From JAZKAD01 sp040389305 (lineage in GTDB: Bacteria; Pseudomonadota; Alphaproteobacteria; Rickettsiales; Rickettsiaceae): DNA of 24,982 nt. This document shows positions 15,002-23,223 of the stretch, piece by piece. Every line of letters starts with the position of its first letter. The stretch's first letter is position 1. The notes under the pieces are model-generated. The model was not told where the DNA came from and did not search any database. It saw nothing but the letters and a program-made list of their open reading frames with translations. Made by a program: the position numbers and the translations under genes. The stretch covers positions 1 through 24,982 of the forward strand of contig JAZKAD010000032.1 of the NCBI GenBank assembly GCA_040389305.1. Direction: 5' to 3'.

Positions 15002-15331
15002 TCAAGCTTGATCAGTAGATGAGATTTTTAGCCCAATAATTCCAATCAAAATAACAATAAAAAATACTGTTTGAAGGATCGTAACTTTGCTTTCAAAAAA
15101 CATCACATTGCATAAAAAGATCCCAGCAGCGCCGATGCCTACCCACACTATGTACGAAATACTAACCGGAATTTCTCGGGATGCCACAGCTAGAAGATAT
15201 AAACTAAATGAGGCAAAGATAATGGTTATTGCAGATTCAATTGGCTTAGTAAACCCGTTTGACAACTTTAGGCCTATGACCCATGCCACCTCAAAAAGCC
15301 CAGCTAATATTAGAACAATCCAATTTATCAT
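15002..15331 (-). CDS. sugE: Small multidrug resistance transporter, SugE/Gdx type
   Basis: A 109-residue, four-helix exporter of the SMR family. The membrane-embedded glutamate is Glu14 in LAGLFEVAWVIGLKLSNGF. The second helix pair carries SREIPVSISYIVWVGIGAAG, closer to the SugE/guanidinium exporter (Gdx) branch than to EmrE. SMR proteins work as dimers driven by protons. It follows hemJ by 27 bases with AGG before its ATG, so it is probably in the hemH-hemJ operon. The substrate (guanidinium or quaternary cations) is inferred from the subfamily. Confidence 0.85.
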   Translation of the reverse strand: MINWIVLILAGLFEVAWVIGLKLSNGFTKPIESAITIIFASFSLYLLAVASREIPVSISYIVWVGIGAAGIFLCNVMFFESKVTILQTVFFIVILIGIIGLKISSTDQA

Positions 15332-15358
15332 TGTATACCTAGATTCATTGTAACGATA

Positions 15359-15808
15359 TCATTCAAAGGGCTTTACTATCACCATAATCACAGCTACTGT
15401 CATAAGTAATGCAGGTACTTCGTTTATGATACGATAGAACCTTTCTGAATGTTTGTTTTGTCCCAAAATAAAATCCTTGCGGCATCTGGCAAGAAATCCA
15501 TGAAAAACTATAAGTAACAATACAGCAGTCATTTTAATATGAAACCAAACTCCAAGGGCTTTGAATCCGTATATATGGGCATCGATAGAACCGAAGACTA
15601 AAGCAAGTATCATGGCTGGATTCATTATTATCCTAAGTAACTTGCGCTCCATCTCTTGAAAGATCTTGTCCGCCTCAGAGCCAGCAGCCACTCTAGTATG
15701 GTATACATAAAGCCGTGGCAGATAAAATAATCCCGCCATCCAGCAGATAACGAAAATAACATGCAACGCCTTAAACCATTCGTAGTAATTGGATAGATAA
15801 TTAGCCAT
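15359..15808 (-). CDS. hemJ: Protoporphyrinogen IX oxidase HemJ
   Basis: A membrane enzyme converting protoporphyrinogen IX to protoporphyrin IX, the step before ferrochelatase. The 149 residues have four hydrophobic helices and the family blocks WFKALHVIFVICWMAGLFYLPRLYVYH (its first His near residue 16) and GVWFHIKMTAVLLLIVFHG, RFYRIINEVPALLM. It starts 12 bases after hemH with AAGG before the ATG. The two enzymes thus form the last two haem steps in one operon. HemJ is the usual form in Rickettsiales. Confidence 0.93.
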   Translation of the reverse strand: MANYLSNYYEWFKALHVIFVICWMAGLFYLPRLYVYHTRVAAGSEADKIFQEMERKLLRIIMNPAMILALVFGSIDAHIYGFKALGVWFHIKMTAVLLLIVFHGFLARCRKDFILGQNKHSERFYRIINEVPALLMTVAVIMVIVKPFE

Positions 15809-15820
15809 TTTATACCTTAG

Positions 15821-16858
15821 TTAACAGCTTGATTTACAATTGCAGCATAAATTCTCGCCGCTTAAAGCCTTAAGCACCAAGCTCTCTAAGGCAGTAATAA
15901 ATAACTCATTTGTACTTAAAGTCGGAACCCTAATATATCTAGTATCATAATTTTCTGCTATTTTAGCATATTCGATATCCAGTTCTACTAATGTTTCAAC
16001 ATGCTCAGAGACAAAAGCAATAGGTACTACTATTATAGTTTTTTGTAGCTTTGCTGCCTCCTCTATTTCATGCTCCGTATTTGGCTCAAGCCACTTCATT
16101 GGACCCACTTTACTTTGATAAGTGATTTTATAGTCAAGATTAGAAATATCTAGCTTTTTAATCACCGCTGCTACAGTCCTCTCCACCTGAAGTTGATAAG
16201 GATCACCTTGATCTATAATCTTCTGAGGCAACCCATGAGCTGAGAATAATATTCGAGCATTTTGCATATCGGAATCTTTTATAGATTCCTTAATTAAAGC
16301 AGCCCTGATTAAAGCCACATGAGAATCTATAAAACCTTCGTTATTATAATAGCAACATATTAGCTTTGGCTCGGCTCTAATCTCGGCTTTTTTAAGAGCG
16401 GCCTGTAATTCCTGAACCGAGGATTCAGTTGTAGTAGTAGAAAACTGAGGATAGAGAGGCAGTATTATTATTTGCGAAGGATCGTATTTTTTGATTTCTT
16501 GTGCCACCTCGTCCGCCCTGGGGTACCAGTATCTCATAGAGATAAACACAGATATATCGCCATAATTCTGGAGCTTTACCTCTAGGGCATTTTTTTGGGC
16601 GGTGGTTTCGCGAAGTATTGGCGATGCGCCTCCAACAAGGCTATATATTTCCTTAGCAGTTTCCCTTCTATTTCTTGAAATCAGCTTAGCGATAATCCAG
16701 CGCAGTGGATTCGGAAGCCTTATGATAGCTTTATCGTAAAACAAATTGAAGAGAAATGGCTCTACGGCATCTAAATTATTAGGCCCACCGAGGTTGAGTA
16801 AAACTACAGCTACTTTACCAGGGACTTTACCAGGGACTTTCTTTTTGGCTTTAGACAT
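15821..16858 (-). CDS. hemH: Ferrochelatase
   Basis: Inserts ferrous iron into protoporphyrin IX. The ATG at 16858 gives 345 residues; an in-frame GTG at 16873 is possible. Family blocks are VVLLNLGGPNNLDAVEPFL, YPQFSTTTTES, the catalytic histidine in ILFSAHGLPQ and the glutamate-bearing PIAFVSEHVETLVELD. The C-terminus ends with four cysteines (LCCNCKSSC), reminiscent of the [2Fe-2S]-binding tail of some alphaproteobacterial and animal ferrochelatases. The N-terminus carries an extra KVPGKVPGKV made by a 12-base tandem duplication. It is the first gene of the hemH-hemJ-sugE operon and supplies haem for the bd oxidase. Confidence 0.95.
   Translation of the reverse strand: MSKAKKKVPGKVPGKVAVVLLNLGGPNNLDAVEPFLFNLFYDKAIIRLPNPLRWIIAKLISRNRRETAKEIYSLVGGASPILRETTAQKNALEVKLQNYGDISVFISMRYWYPRADEVAQEIKKYDPSQIIILPLYPQFSTTTTESSVQELQAALKKAEIRAEPKLICCYYNNEGFIDSHVALIRAALIKESIKDSDMQNARILFSAHGLPQKIIDQGDPYQLQVERTVAAVIKKLDISNLDYKITYQSKVGPMKWLEPNTEHEIEEAAKLQKTIIVVPIAFVSEHVETLVELDIEYAKIAENYDTRYIRVPTLSTNELFITALESLVLKALSGENLCCNCKSSC
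16813..16836 (-). repeat. 12-base tandem duplication in hemH
   Basis: CTTTACCAGGGA (plus strand) occurs twice in tandem at 16813-16824 and 16825-16836, followed by a partial third unit CTTT. It keeps the frame and encodes repeated Lys-Val-Pro-Gly in the variable N-terminus of ferrochelatase. It is probably replication slippage. Confidence 0.9.
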
Positions 16859-16882
16859 ATAGATTTGTACCACAAAAAGCTC

Positions 16883-16910
16883 ATGATATCACATAATATG
16901 CATCCTTCAA
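16883..16910 (-). promoter_or_regulatory. Promoter of the hemH operon
   Basis: On the minus strand TTGAAG (16910-16905) and TATCAT (16888-16883) are spaced by 16 bases. The -10 box lies about 25 bases before the chosen hemH ATG, so the leader would be very short, and a start at the upstream GTG would be almost leaderless. Confidence 0.5.
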
Positions 16911-16962
16911 GGCCTTTGATTTTTCATCAGTTTCGCTAACCGAATAAGCATTTATTTGGAAC

Positions 16963-16991
16963 TTGACACAACATGTACAATAGGTTAATTT
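16963..16991 (+). promoter_or_regulatory. Possible promoter of tlc
   Basis: A perfect TTGACA (16963-16968) is followed after 17 bases by TAATTT (16986-16991), 24 bases before the GTG start of tlc. The -35 is strong and the -10 weak. Confidence 0.45.
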
Positions 16992-17015
16992 GAGCCAAAA
17001 TCTAAAGGCGATAAA

Positions 17016-18530
17016 GTGCTGTCTTATTATAATAAAGCCAGAAATAGTCGGTTTCGCAGTTTAGTATGGCCCATTAGATCTTATGAACTTAAGAAATTCT
17101 TGCCTATGGCATTTCTTATGTTCACCATACTACTCAATCAAAATCTCGTTCGTAGCATCAAAGATAGCCTGATAATGACAATGGTTGGACCAGAAGTCAT
17201 TAGCTTCATTAAGCTATGGGGCGAAATGCCCGCTGGTATATTGTTTGTCGTGATCTACGCTAAAATGTGTAATGTCATGACGACAGAACGGGCATTTAGA
17301 TATATCATGCTTTCTTTTTTAGCATTTTTTGCAATATTTGGCTTTGTACTTTATCCTTATAGGGCATTTTTTCACCCCGATCCTAATGTTATTTCTCATT
17401 ACATAGAAGTCTTGCCTCATTTTAAATGGTTTATTGTTATTTGGGGAAAATGGAGCTTTGTACTACTATATATTATAGCAGAACTATGGCCGGTGATTGT
17501 ATTTAGTATATTATATTGGCAACTTGCTAATAAGATTACTAAGACTGAAGAGGCCAAAAGATTTTACTCGTTTTTCTTGCTCATAGGACAAACTAATCTT
17601 TTATTATCAGGCCTTGTAATAGTATATTTTGCTTCTGGTAAGCATTTTTTAGTGTCGTTTTTCCCAGATATGGCAGAAATGACTGAAGTTACTCTTAAAT
17701 CAATGATCTTAATTGTCTTAATATCAGGGGCCGTTAGCTTAGCACTTCACCGCTTTGTAGAGCGAGAAATAATAGAAAAAGAAATTGATCTCAACGAGGC
17801 AGTGCCGACTAAAAGAATTTTGAATTTAGGTTTAATGGATAGCGCAAAAATGATACTAAAGTCTAGGTATTTAGGCTATATATGCATTTTAATGATCTCA
17901 TACAGCACCTCTGTTAACTTAATCGAGGGTTTGTGGATGTCTAAAGCTAGAGAGCTTTATCCTTCTACAGACGGATTTATGGCTTATCAAGGGAATGTAC
18001 TTTTTTGGACCGGTACTTCCACATTAGTATGGGCTATCTTGGGGAGTGCGATAATAAGACGCTTTGGTTGGCTCGCTGCCGCCATTATTACCCCCGCTAT
18101 GATTGGGACGGTTGGAGCAATGTTCTTCACTGGCGTCGTGATGCAAGATAAGCTAGAAGCAACTTTTATTGCTTTTGGAAACTTGTCAGCTCTAGCGATA
18201 ATAGTTCTTATGGGTAGTTTGCAAAATATTTTTGGCAAAGGAGCAAAATACTCTCTTTTTGATGCCACCAAAGAGATGGCTTATATCCCACTAGACGACG
18301 AGATGAAAACCAAAGGAAAGGCTGCCGTGGATGTAGTCGGAACAAAAATTGGTAAATCCATGGGCGCCTTGATGCAATTCGCAACCTTCACCATTTTTCC
18401 TTCGGCCAGATATGAAGATATAGCAGGATTCTTGATGACGGCCTTTATACTAATATGTATTTTCTGGATGTATGGCGTTGTTTCATTGTCGAAGCAGTAT
18501 AGCAATCTTCTATCAAATAGCCGGGTATAG
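17016..18530 (+). CDS. tlc: ATP/ADP translocase (Tlc family)
   Basis: A 12-helix nucleotide transporter of the NTT family that exchanges host ATP for bacterial ADP, the hallmark of energy-parasitic intracellular bacteria. The 504 residues show typical blocks: ELKKFLPMAFLMFTILLNQN, LVRSIKDSLIMTMVGPE, FIKLWGEMPAGILFVVIYAK, RFYSFFLLIGQTNLLLSG and SLFDATKEMAYIPLD near the C-terminus. The GTG start is chosen for the AAAGG about 7 bases upstream and for fit to the family N-terminus. Rickettsiales usually have several tlc paralogues with different substrates, so transport of other nucleotides cannot be excluded. It is monocistronic, divergent from hemH, and ends at a perfect palindrome. Confidence 0.95.
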   Translation: MLSYYNKARNSRFRSLVWPIRSYELKKFLPMAFLMFTILLNQNLVRSIKDSLIMTMVGPEVISFIKLWGEMPAGILFVVIYAKMCNVMTTERAFRYIMLSFLAFFAIFGFVLYPYRAFFHPDPNVISHYIEVLPHFKWFIVIWGKWSFVLLYIIAELWPVIVFSILYWQLANKITKTEEAKRFYSFFLLIGQTNLLLSGLVIVYFASGKHFLVSFFPDMAEMTEVTLKSMILIVLISGAVSLALHRFVEREIIEKEIDLNEAVPTKRILNLGLMDSAKMILKSRYLGYICILMISYSTSVNLIEGLWMSKARELYPSTDGFMAYQGNVLFWTGTSTLVWAILGSAIIRRFGWLAAAIITPAMIGTVGAMFFTGVVMQDKLEATFIAFGNLSALAIIVLMGSLQNIFGKGAKYSLFDATKEMAYIPLDDEMKTKGKAAVDVVGTKIGKSMGALMQFATFTIFPSARYEDIAGFLMTAFILICIFWMYGVVSLSKQYSNLLSNSRV

Positions 18531-18556
18531 GTAACTAAGCTGATCAGCTTAGTTAC
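18531..18556. terminator. 26-base perfect palindrome between convergent genes
   Basis: Starting at the base after the tlc stop, GTAACTAAGCTGA is followed directly by its exact reverse complement. RNA from either strand could form a hairpin of about 10 pairs with a 6-base loop. It overlaps the stop codon of the LRR gene on the other strand. No T run follows on either side, so a bidirectional terminator or 3'-end stabiliser is likely but not proven. Confidence 0.55.
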
Positions 18557-19614
18557 TCTGCCACCTCTTGCCCCTCTCCTATAAGAGAGGCTATCAATTC
18601 GTGATTATCAGCGGAATCAAGGCCATGAAGATTCTTGTCTGCTCTATCTAATAGTCTTTTGTTTACAATACCAAGGCAGTCTTCCAAGCTAAAACTTGGA
18701 ATTACATGAAGATCTGCGATGTTTTTTATGCGGGTTAATATCCCGCACCACATAGATACAAAGACACAATCTTTAAAGGAGGGTTTATTAATACTTAAGT
18801 GCATAAGCTTCGATGAATCGCTCCGAGCACAATGAATTAAAAGGGGTAGTGTATCTATACCAGTTCTTTGTATATCCAAATCTCTTAAAGATGGGTGAGA
18901 GCTAATGGCTTCATATAAGCTCCGCACTTCATCTGGAGTATTGCCGGTTTTTGCTAAACCCGTATCATGCAAGTCAAGTTTTCGAAGGTTAGGCAGAGAC
19001 ATTAGAAGCAGAATTATATTGTCTATATATATAGATCCACAGTTAGATAAATCCACAGAAGTTACAGAAGAAGAATTTTCCGCACACGTTATTGAATCTA
19101 TCAAATCACTCATCTCCTCTGGCGCAAGTTTTTTACCCGAATGATCTAAATGTAACCCTTCACTCACCCCTGCACAAGGTTGAGGTGTTGTTTCTGCATT
19201 AGGCGTACCGCTATAAATTCTATAATATTCATCAATTTTTATATCAATAGCTGCTAGGGTTAATTCCACCTCTCTTGCCTCATTTCCTAATATCGTAGCA
19301 ACCCATTCATCACTAAGTGCATCACTCAACTTCGCGATAAAATCTTTGTTGCTAAGCTCGGGCTGGATTTTGGACGCAAAACCTTGAAGCATTTCCTGCG
19401 TGAGGGGGGCAAATATATTGCAATTATTTAATCCATCTTTGCTAAGCATTTTAGTTAAGCAAATACCGTGCGATCTAAAAAGTACGTATAACTCTTGATC
19501 TATATAATCCTTTAAAGGAAGTGGTAGATTATTTCTGAGGTCTGCGTAACTAGATAATTGAATATTCTGATCCCGAAGAGCCTGAACGTAATTTTGTATT
19601 ATTTTACTTAACAT
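18553..19614 (-). CDS. Leucine-rich repeat protein
   Basis: A 353-residue soluble protein. The N-terminal half (1-150) is of unknown fold. From about residue 165 there are leucine-rich repeats of the ribonuclease-inhibitor kind: VTSVDLSNCGSIYIDNIILL, LPNLRKLDLHDTGL, HPSLRDLDIQRTGIDTLPLL and SKLMHLSINKPSF. Units are about 28 residues with L-x-x-L-x-L consensus. No signal peptide is visible. Eukaryote-like LRR proteins in intracellular bacteria are frequently secreted effectors, but this is inference. The C-terminal tail is acidic (EGQEVAE). A TTGACG/TATCAT promoter lies just upstream and a palindrome at its end. Confidence 0.75.
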   Translation of the reverse strand: MLSKIIQNYVQALRDQNIQLSSYADLRNNLPLPLKDYIDQELYVLFRSHGICLTKMLSKDGLNNCNIFAPLTQEMLQGFASKIQPELSNKDFIAKLSDALSDEWVATILGNEAREVELTLAAIDIKIDEYYRIYSGTPNAETTPQPCAGVSEGLHLDHSGKKLAPEEMSDLIDSITCAENSSSVTSVDLSNCGSIYIDNIILLLMSLPNLRKLDLHDTGLAKTGNTPDEVRSLYEAISSHPSLRDLDIQRTGIDTLPLLIHCARSDSSKLMHLSINKPSFKDCVFVSMWCGILTRIKNIADLHVIPSFSLEDCLGIVNKRLLDRADKNLHGLDSADNHELIASLIGEGQEVAE

Positions 19615-19641
19615 TTGGTTTCAATTTTTTTGGGTCTAGAT

Positions 19642-19669
19642 ATGATAACACATATTGTAATAACGTCAA
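19642..19669 (-). promoter_or_regulatory. Promoter of the LRR gene
   Basis: On the minus strand TTGACG (19669-19664) and TATCAT (19647-19642) are spaced by 16 bases, and the ATG follows 28 bases after the -10 box. The same TATCAT box and spacing occur at the hemH promoter. Confidence 0.5.
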
Positions 19670-19704
19670 TATTTATTATTATATTCATACTGCGTGTCAC
19701 ATGA

Positions 19705-20403
19705 TCAGTTGAATACCATCTCCTTGATCTCCTTTAAGGACAAATTCGTATTTTTCTTTTGATCATGCAATATCCTTCCTTCATGCATTACTACAACTCT
19801 ACTGCCATATCTGAGTGCATCTTCAAGATTGTGAGTGACCATAAGAGTGGTAATGCTATGCTCAGCAACTTGCTTTGCAGTCAATGCCATAATAGTGTCA
19901 GCTGCTTTATGATCTAGAGCGCTTGTATGTTCGTCTAGGAAAAGAATTTTTGGAGGTATACTCAGTGCTAAATGCAATAAAATTGCCTGCTTTTCTCCCC
20001 CTGAAAATTGAGATAATTTTTGATGCATATATGCATTGAATTTCTCTGGTAAGGGCTGTCTACCCATCGCCCTGCTTTTACTGCGACTTTCCCATAATGC
20101 TATATTTTCTTGCAAAGTCAGCTCTACAAATAATCTGCTTTCTGCGTTTTGAGAAAGCGTTACAAAATCAATAGCTTTTTGACTTGTGGGCAATTGAGTA
20201 ATTGGTATGCCGTCCAATAATATGTCTCCTGAGGTAGCGGTGATTTCACCCGATAAAGTTTTGATCAAAGTTGATTTGCCACTACCGTTTGCTCCAAGCA
20301 CAACTACAAACTCCCCAGATTCTATGGTGATGTTTGTAGTTTGAAGTATCGGCTTTTCTCTGGAAGGGATTACAACGGATATATCTTTCGCATTTAATAT
20401 CAT
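19705..20403 (-). CDS. ABC importer ATP-binding protein (COG1101 type)
   Basis: A 232-residue ATPase driving import through the permease encoded just upstream. The Walker A is GANGSGKST (residues 37-45), the signature FSGGEKQ, the Walker B ILFLDE followed by D-loop SALD, and the switch histidine in LMVTHN; all are intact. The family pairs with COG4120 permeases and COG2984 binding proteins. Its ATG overlaps the permease stop by 4 bases. It is the last gene of the three-gene operon. Confidence 0.9.
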   Translation of the reverse strand: MILNAKDISVVIPSREKPILQTTNITIESGEFVVVLGANGSGKSTLIKTLSGEITATSGDILLDGIPITQLPTSQKAIDFVTLSQNAESRLFVELTLQENIALWESRSKSRAMGRQPLPEKFNAYMHQKLSQFSGGEKQAILLHLALSIPPKILFLDEHTSALDHKAADTIMALTAKQVAEHSITTLMVTHNLEDALRYGSRVVVMHEGRILHDQKKNTNLSLKEIKEMVFN

Positions 20404-21248
20404 TGCATTACTCCAATAAAGCGCATACTTCTTAGACTAAAAAAGAGTATTAGACCTAAAATTAGCTTTAGATTTACAGGATTAACACCCATCATAAGCA
20501 GTATATTTAAGCATAAAAAATACAGTAAAATTCCAAGGAAGCAGGAGGCCAAACCTTTAAATGCATGAAAATTTGCCGAAGGATTGATAAGTATCTGCCC
20601 ACCTATTACTACAGCACCAATTCCTATAAGCGCTACGCCAAGCCCCATATTAATATCGGCAAATCCATTGACGCTTGCAGTCAACGCACCAGAAAGACTT
20701 GCAAGGGCATTGCCAAGAGATAGCCCAAATGCTCTGTAGCCCTCAGCGGGCTTTCCCAGTACATGCAATAATTTTTGGTTTTCTCCGAAAGCTCGAAGGT
20801 ATAGTCCCATCTTACTTTTAAGCAACAACACCATCCCTAGATAAAGAATGACAGCAATAATTAAAAGTGCCGTGACCCAGTTATCTATAGTAACCCCAGT
20901 TAATAGCGTTTGCTTCCCTATAAGAGAAATATTGGGCCTACCAAGGACTTGGAGATTTACTGAATAAAGCATGAATGATGCAAGAATCCCCACAACTAGA
21001 TCGCTGACTCTATTATGCCTTTGCATGAAACCCACTAGTACTCCGATAAAGCCCCCGGCTAGCACGCTAAGAGACATAGCTTGAATCGGTCCAAAATCTA
21101 TCATGCGCGCATACACAGCAGCGCCCAAAATATAGGTACCATCCATGGTAAGGTCAGTAACGCGAAGTATGCGGTAGCTAAGATATATCCCAAAAACTAA
21201 GGGTAGCAAAAGCAGGCTTTGCTCTAAGGCGCCTAAAAATATACCCAT
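20400..21248 (-). CDS. ABC importer permease (COG4120 type)
   Basis: A 282-residue membrane protein related to the branched-chain amino acid permease fold. Family blocks are YLSYRILRVTDLTMDGTYIL near the N-terminus and RAFGENQKLLHVLGKPAEGY in the middle, with ALASLSGALTASVNGFADINMGLG after it. About eight or nine hydrophobic helices fill the rest. It sits between its ATPase (4-base overlap) and the binding protein (1-base overlap), so subunits are cotranslated. It presumably acts as a homodimer. Confidence 0.9.
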   Translation of the reverse strand: MGIFLGALEQSLLLLPLVFGIYLSYRILRVTDLTMDGTYILGAAVYARMIDFGPIQAMSLSVLAGGFIGVLVGFMQRHNRVSDLVVGILASFMLYSVNLQVLGRPNISLIGKQTLLTGVTIDNWVTALLIIAVILYLGMVLLLKSKMGLYLRAFGENQKLLHVLGKPAEGYRAFGLSLGNALASLSGALTASVNGFADINMGLGVALIGIGAVVIGGQILINPSANFHAFKGLASCFLGILLYFLCLNILLMMGVNPVNLKLILGLILFFSLRSMRFIGVMQ

Positions 21249-22147
21249 TATTTACCTACTTTTAGCCGAAGAATAGGTAGTCCAATTTTTGATAAAGCAT
21301 CCATATCAAGTATCTTTTGCAAAGCTAAGTTCTGAGTATTTACGAAAAGAGTCATGGCCTCAATATTCCTATATGGTACTTCTTGAACGGGAGCGCCTTC
21401 AAGAATTTGCCCGGCCATCTTTCCAGCCTCAAGGCCTATGTCTTTTTCTTTTGCTCCAATCGCAATAGTAGCACCATTCATTACAGAGCTTTCATCGGAT
21501 GCAATCAGCGGTATCTGACGCTTCGCAGCCTCTGCCGCTACAATACTCGCGCCGCTAACTACAATGTGGTCCTTTAGTATTAAAAATGCCTCTATATCCT
21601 TTGGAGAGGTCTTGGCTGCGGAAGGTAAATCTATCATGCTTTGCACCATAGCTAGGTGCAAATGGATGTTATGCTCCTTGGCATATTCTTGCAAATGCTC
21701 AATCTCAGGAGCAATTTTTTCGCTTGCGCTATAGATTACAGCGATCCTTTTAAGCTTAGGTAGCTTCGCAAGGGATATACTTATTGGTATCTCATCATTT
21801 ATGCCCGTTGCGAAAGTGGTTGCTTGCTCCATAATTGCTGCAACGCAAATGGTGATTTTGTTTGGTCTATGAGCTAGGGTCATTTGACAAGAAGAACTTC
21901 CAATTGGCATCACAATATCGATGTCTTGATCATTCATTTGCTTGATCAGAGCAAGCTGCATATTTGGATCTGCATGAGCATTTTGAGTTAAAACTTTTAC
22001 ACTAGATGGGAGAGATTCCCGAATACCAGAAACGATCTGATTCATAGCTTCATGCTCTAGTGGTACTAGAATCGCTATAGTAGATGCATAAGAAAGTGGG
22101 ATATAAGAATAGGTAAAGATAAGTATAATAGAGAGAAAACGAAACAT
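21248..22147 (-). CDS. ABC importer substrate-binding protein (COG2984 type)
   Basis: A 299-residue periplasmic receptor. A signal peptide (about 1-21, FLSIILIFTYSYIPLSYA) precedes the ABC_sub_bind domain with TIAILVPLEHEAMNQIVSGI, IDIVMPIGSSSCQMTL, KRIAVIYSASEKI and IPLIASDESSVMNGATIAIG. A good ribosome binding site, AAAGGAA, lies 6 bases before the ATG. Relatives include TrpX-type tryptophan receptors and others of unknown specificity, so the ligand here, perhaps an amino acid taken from the host, is open. First gene of the operon. Confidence 0.9.
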   Translation of the reverse strand: MFRFLSIILIFTYSYIPLSYASTIAILVPLEHEAMNQIVSGIRESLPSSVKVLTQNAHADPNMQLALIKQMNDQDIDIVMPIGSSSCQMTLAHRPNKITICVAAIMEQATTFATGINDEIPISISLAKLPKLKRIAVIYSASEKIAPEIEHLQEYAKEHNIHLHLAMVQSMIDLPSAAKTSPKDIEAFLILKDHIVVSGASIVAAEAAKRQIPLIASDESSVMNGATIAIGAKEKDIGLEAGKMAGQILEGAPVQEVPYRNIEAMTLFVNTQNLALQKILDMDALSKIGLPILRLKVGK

Positions 22148-22515
22148 ATAAATTCCTTTGTATGAAATATGACAAAACTTTTGGGCATGCGCGCTGAGTT
22201 ATTAGCTGCGACGCCAACTGAAAATTGTCAAATTTTTTAAAACAAAGGCAGGCATAAGATATAGCGCTATTATTTATAAGCAGGACCAATATAATATACT
22301 GGATATAAGTTTTCAATAAAATTGTTGATCCCTGTATTTCCTACAAGGAACATGCTGCTGTACATCTGCTACTATAGATCTCCAAAACCTATTGTTAGAG
22401 CCATTAATCTATCAATATTATTGCTTTTCTTAAAACCTAGAATTAAACTACTTAGAGATAATTTCAATCCCCCCAAAATTTGTGCCGAAATCTGCGCTAA
22501 GACTTNNNNNNNNNN
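22148..22515. other. Gene-free stretch and assembly gap
   Basis: The stretch separates the divergent ABC operon and the lytic transglycosylase. Ten Ns at 22506-22515 mark an assembly gap of unknown true size. A plus-strand frame is open from about 22322 to the gap but resembles nothing known and is not the frame of the transglycosylase. The start and promoter of the latter must lie in or near the gap. A TTGACA on the minus strand near 22230 has no matching -10 box. Confidence 0.6.
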
Positions 22516-23202
22516 CTTCTACTTTGCTTCGTATCCTTCGTCGTCTTCGATGCCAAAGCGGCTTTCGATGCAGAGCTGGCCTCTTCCTTGAAATGCGTCA
22601 CTTTATTTCGAGAAAATGAGCACAAGCATCGCATACCCGCGGATACTCTTTACTCCATTTCTCTTAACGAGACTGGCAAGGTGCATTCCAGTAAAAAAGT
22701 TAAACTTTCTTGGCCCTGGACAGTGAATGTCGAAGGAGAAGGATTCTTTTTCAATACAAAACAAGAAGCTGTGAGTTTTGTAAAAAAACAGCTATCTCAA
22801 AAAAAAGAAAGTATTGATGTTGGCTGCATGCAAGTAAATCTTAAGCATCATCCCAATGCATTTAAATCCATCGAAGAAGCTTTTGAACCAAGAGCAAACA
22901 TTGCATATGCAGCAAGTTTTCTACGATCAAAATATGATCAACTCGGCTCTTGGCATAAAGCTATTGGTCACTACCATTCAGCCACAGAAGCTCTTGGTAC
23001 TAAATATAAGAATAACGTAATTAAAATTGCTAGCAATATTGAGCAATATAAGGACACTTTCCGTCAATATGGTAGGCAGTATAGTAGTAATAAATCGTAT
23101 AACAAAATTGTAGCGCGTAGTTACAACAGAAAACTTAGCCCTGTTGTGATTGACAGAAGGTATCGTAGCAATATGATGGTGCACGTTCCAAGAGCAAGTT
23201 AG
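22516..23202 (+). CDS. Lytic transglycosylase (SLT domain), 5' end in assembly gap
   Basis: Cleaves the glycan strand of peptidoglycan. The frame is open from the gap onward: LLLCFVSFVVFDAKA looks like the end of a signal peptide, so the true start lies in or before the Ns; a TTG at 22588 is not the start. The mature part has IPADTLYSISLNETGK with the catalytic glutamate in NETG. WPWTVNVEG, GCMQVNLKHHP and FEPRANIAYAASFL are the conserved SLT motifs II-III, and SWHKAIGHYHSA the next. The C-terminal 60 residues are basic and tyrosine-rich. The layout resembles VirB1-like transglycosylases. The next gene starts 21 bases later. Confidence 0.88.
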   Translation, partial: LLLCFVSFVVFDAKAAFDAELASSLKCVTLFRENEHKHRIPADTLYSISLNETGKVHSSKKVKLSWPWTVNVEGEGFFFNTKQEAVSFVKKQLSQKKESIDVGCMQVNLKHHPNAFKSIEEAFEPRANIAYAASFLRSKYDQLGSWHKAIGHYHSATEALGTKYKNNVIKIASNIEQYKDTFRQYGRQYSSNKSYNKIVARSYNRKLSPVVIDRRYRSNMMVHVPRAS

Positions 23203-23223
23203 GTATAGCATGATAATTCCAGA

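Noticed and set aside
14983..15012. Short palindromes CCATAATTATGG and ATCAAGCTTGAT between pgpA and sugE as terminators
   Set aside because: Each is only 12 bases, weak and without T runs, so termination cannot be claimed.
22050..22316. Minus-strand frame overlapping the binding-protein start
   Set aside because: It runs through the signal peptide and ribosome binding site of the ABC receptor gene in another frame and has no recognisable features.
22322..22505. Plus-strand open frame running into the N gap
   Set aside because: About 60 codons open by chance is credible in AT-rich DNA; it has no similarity to anything known and the Ns prevent a decision.
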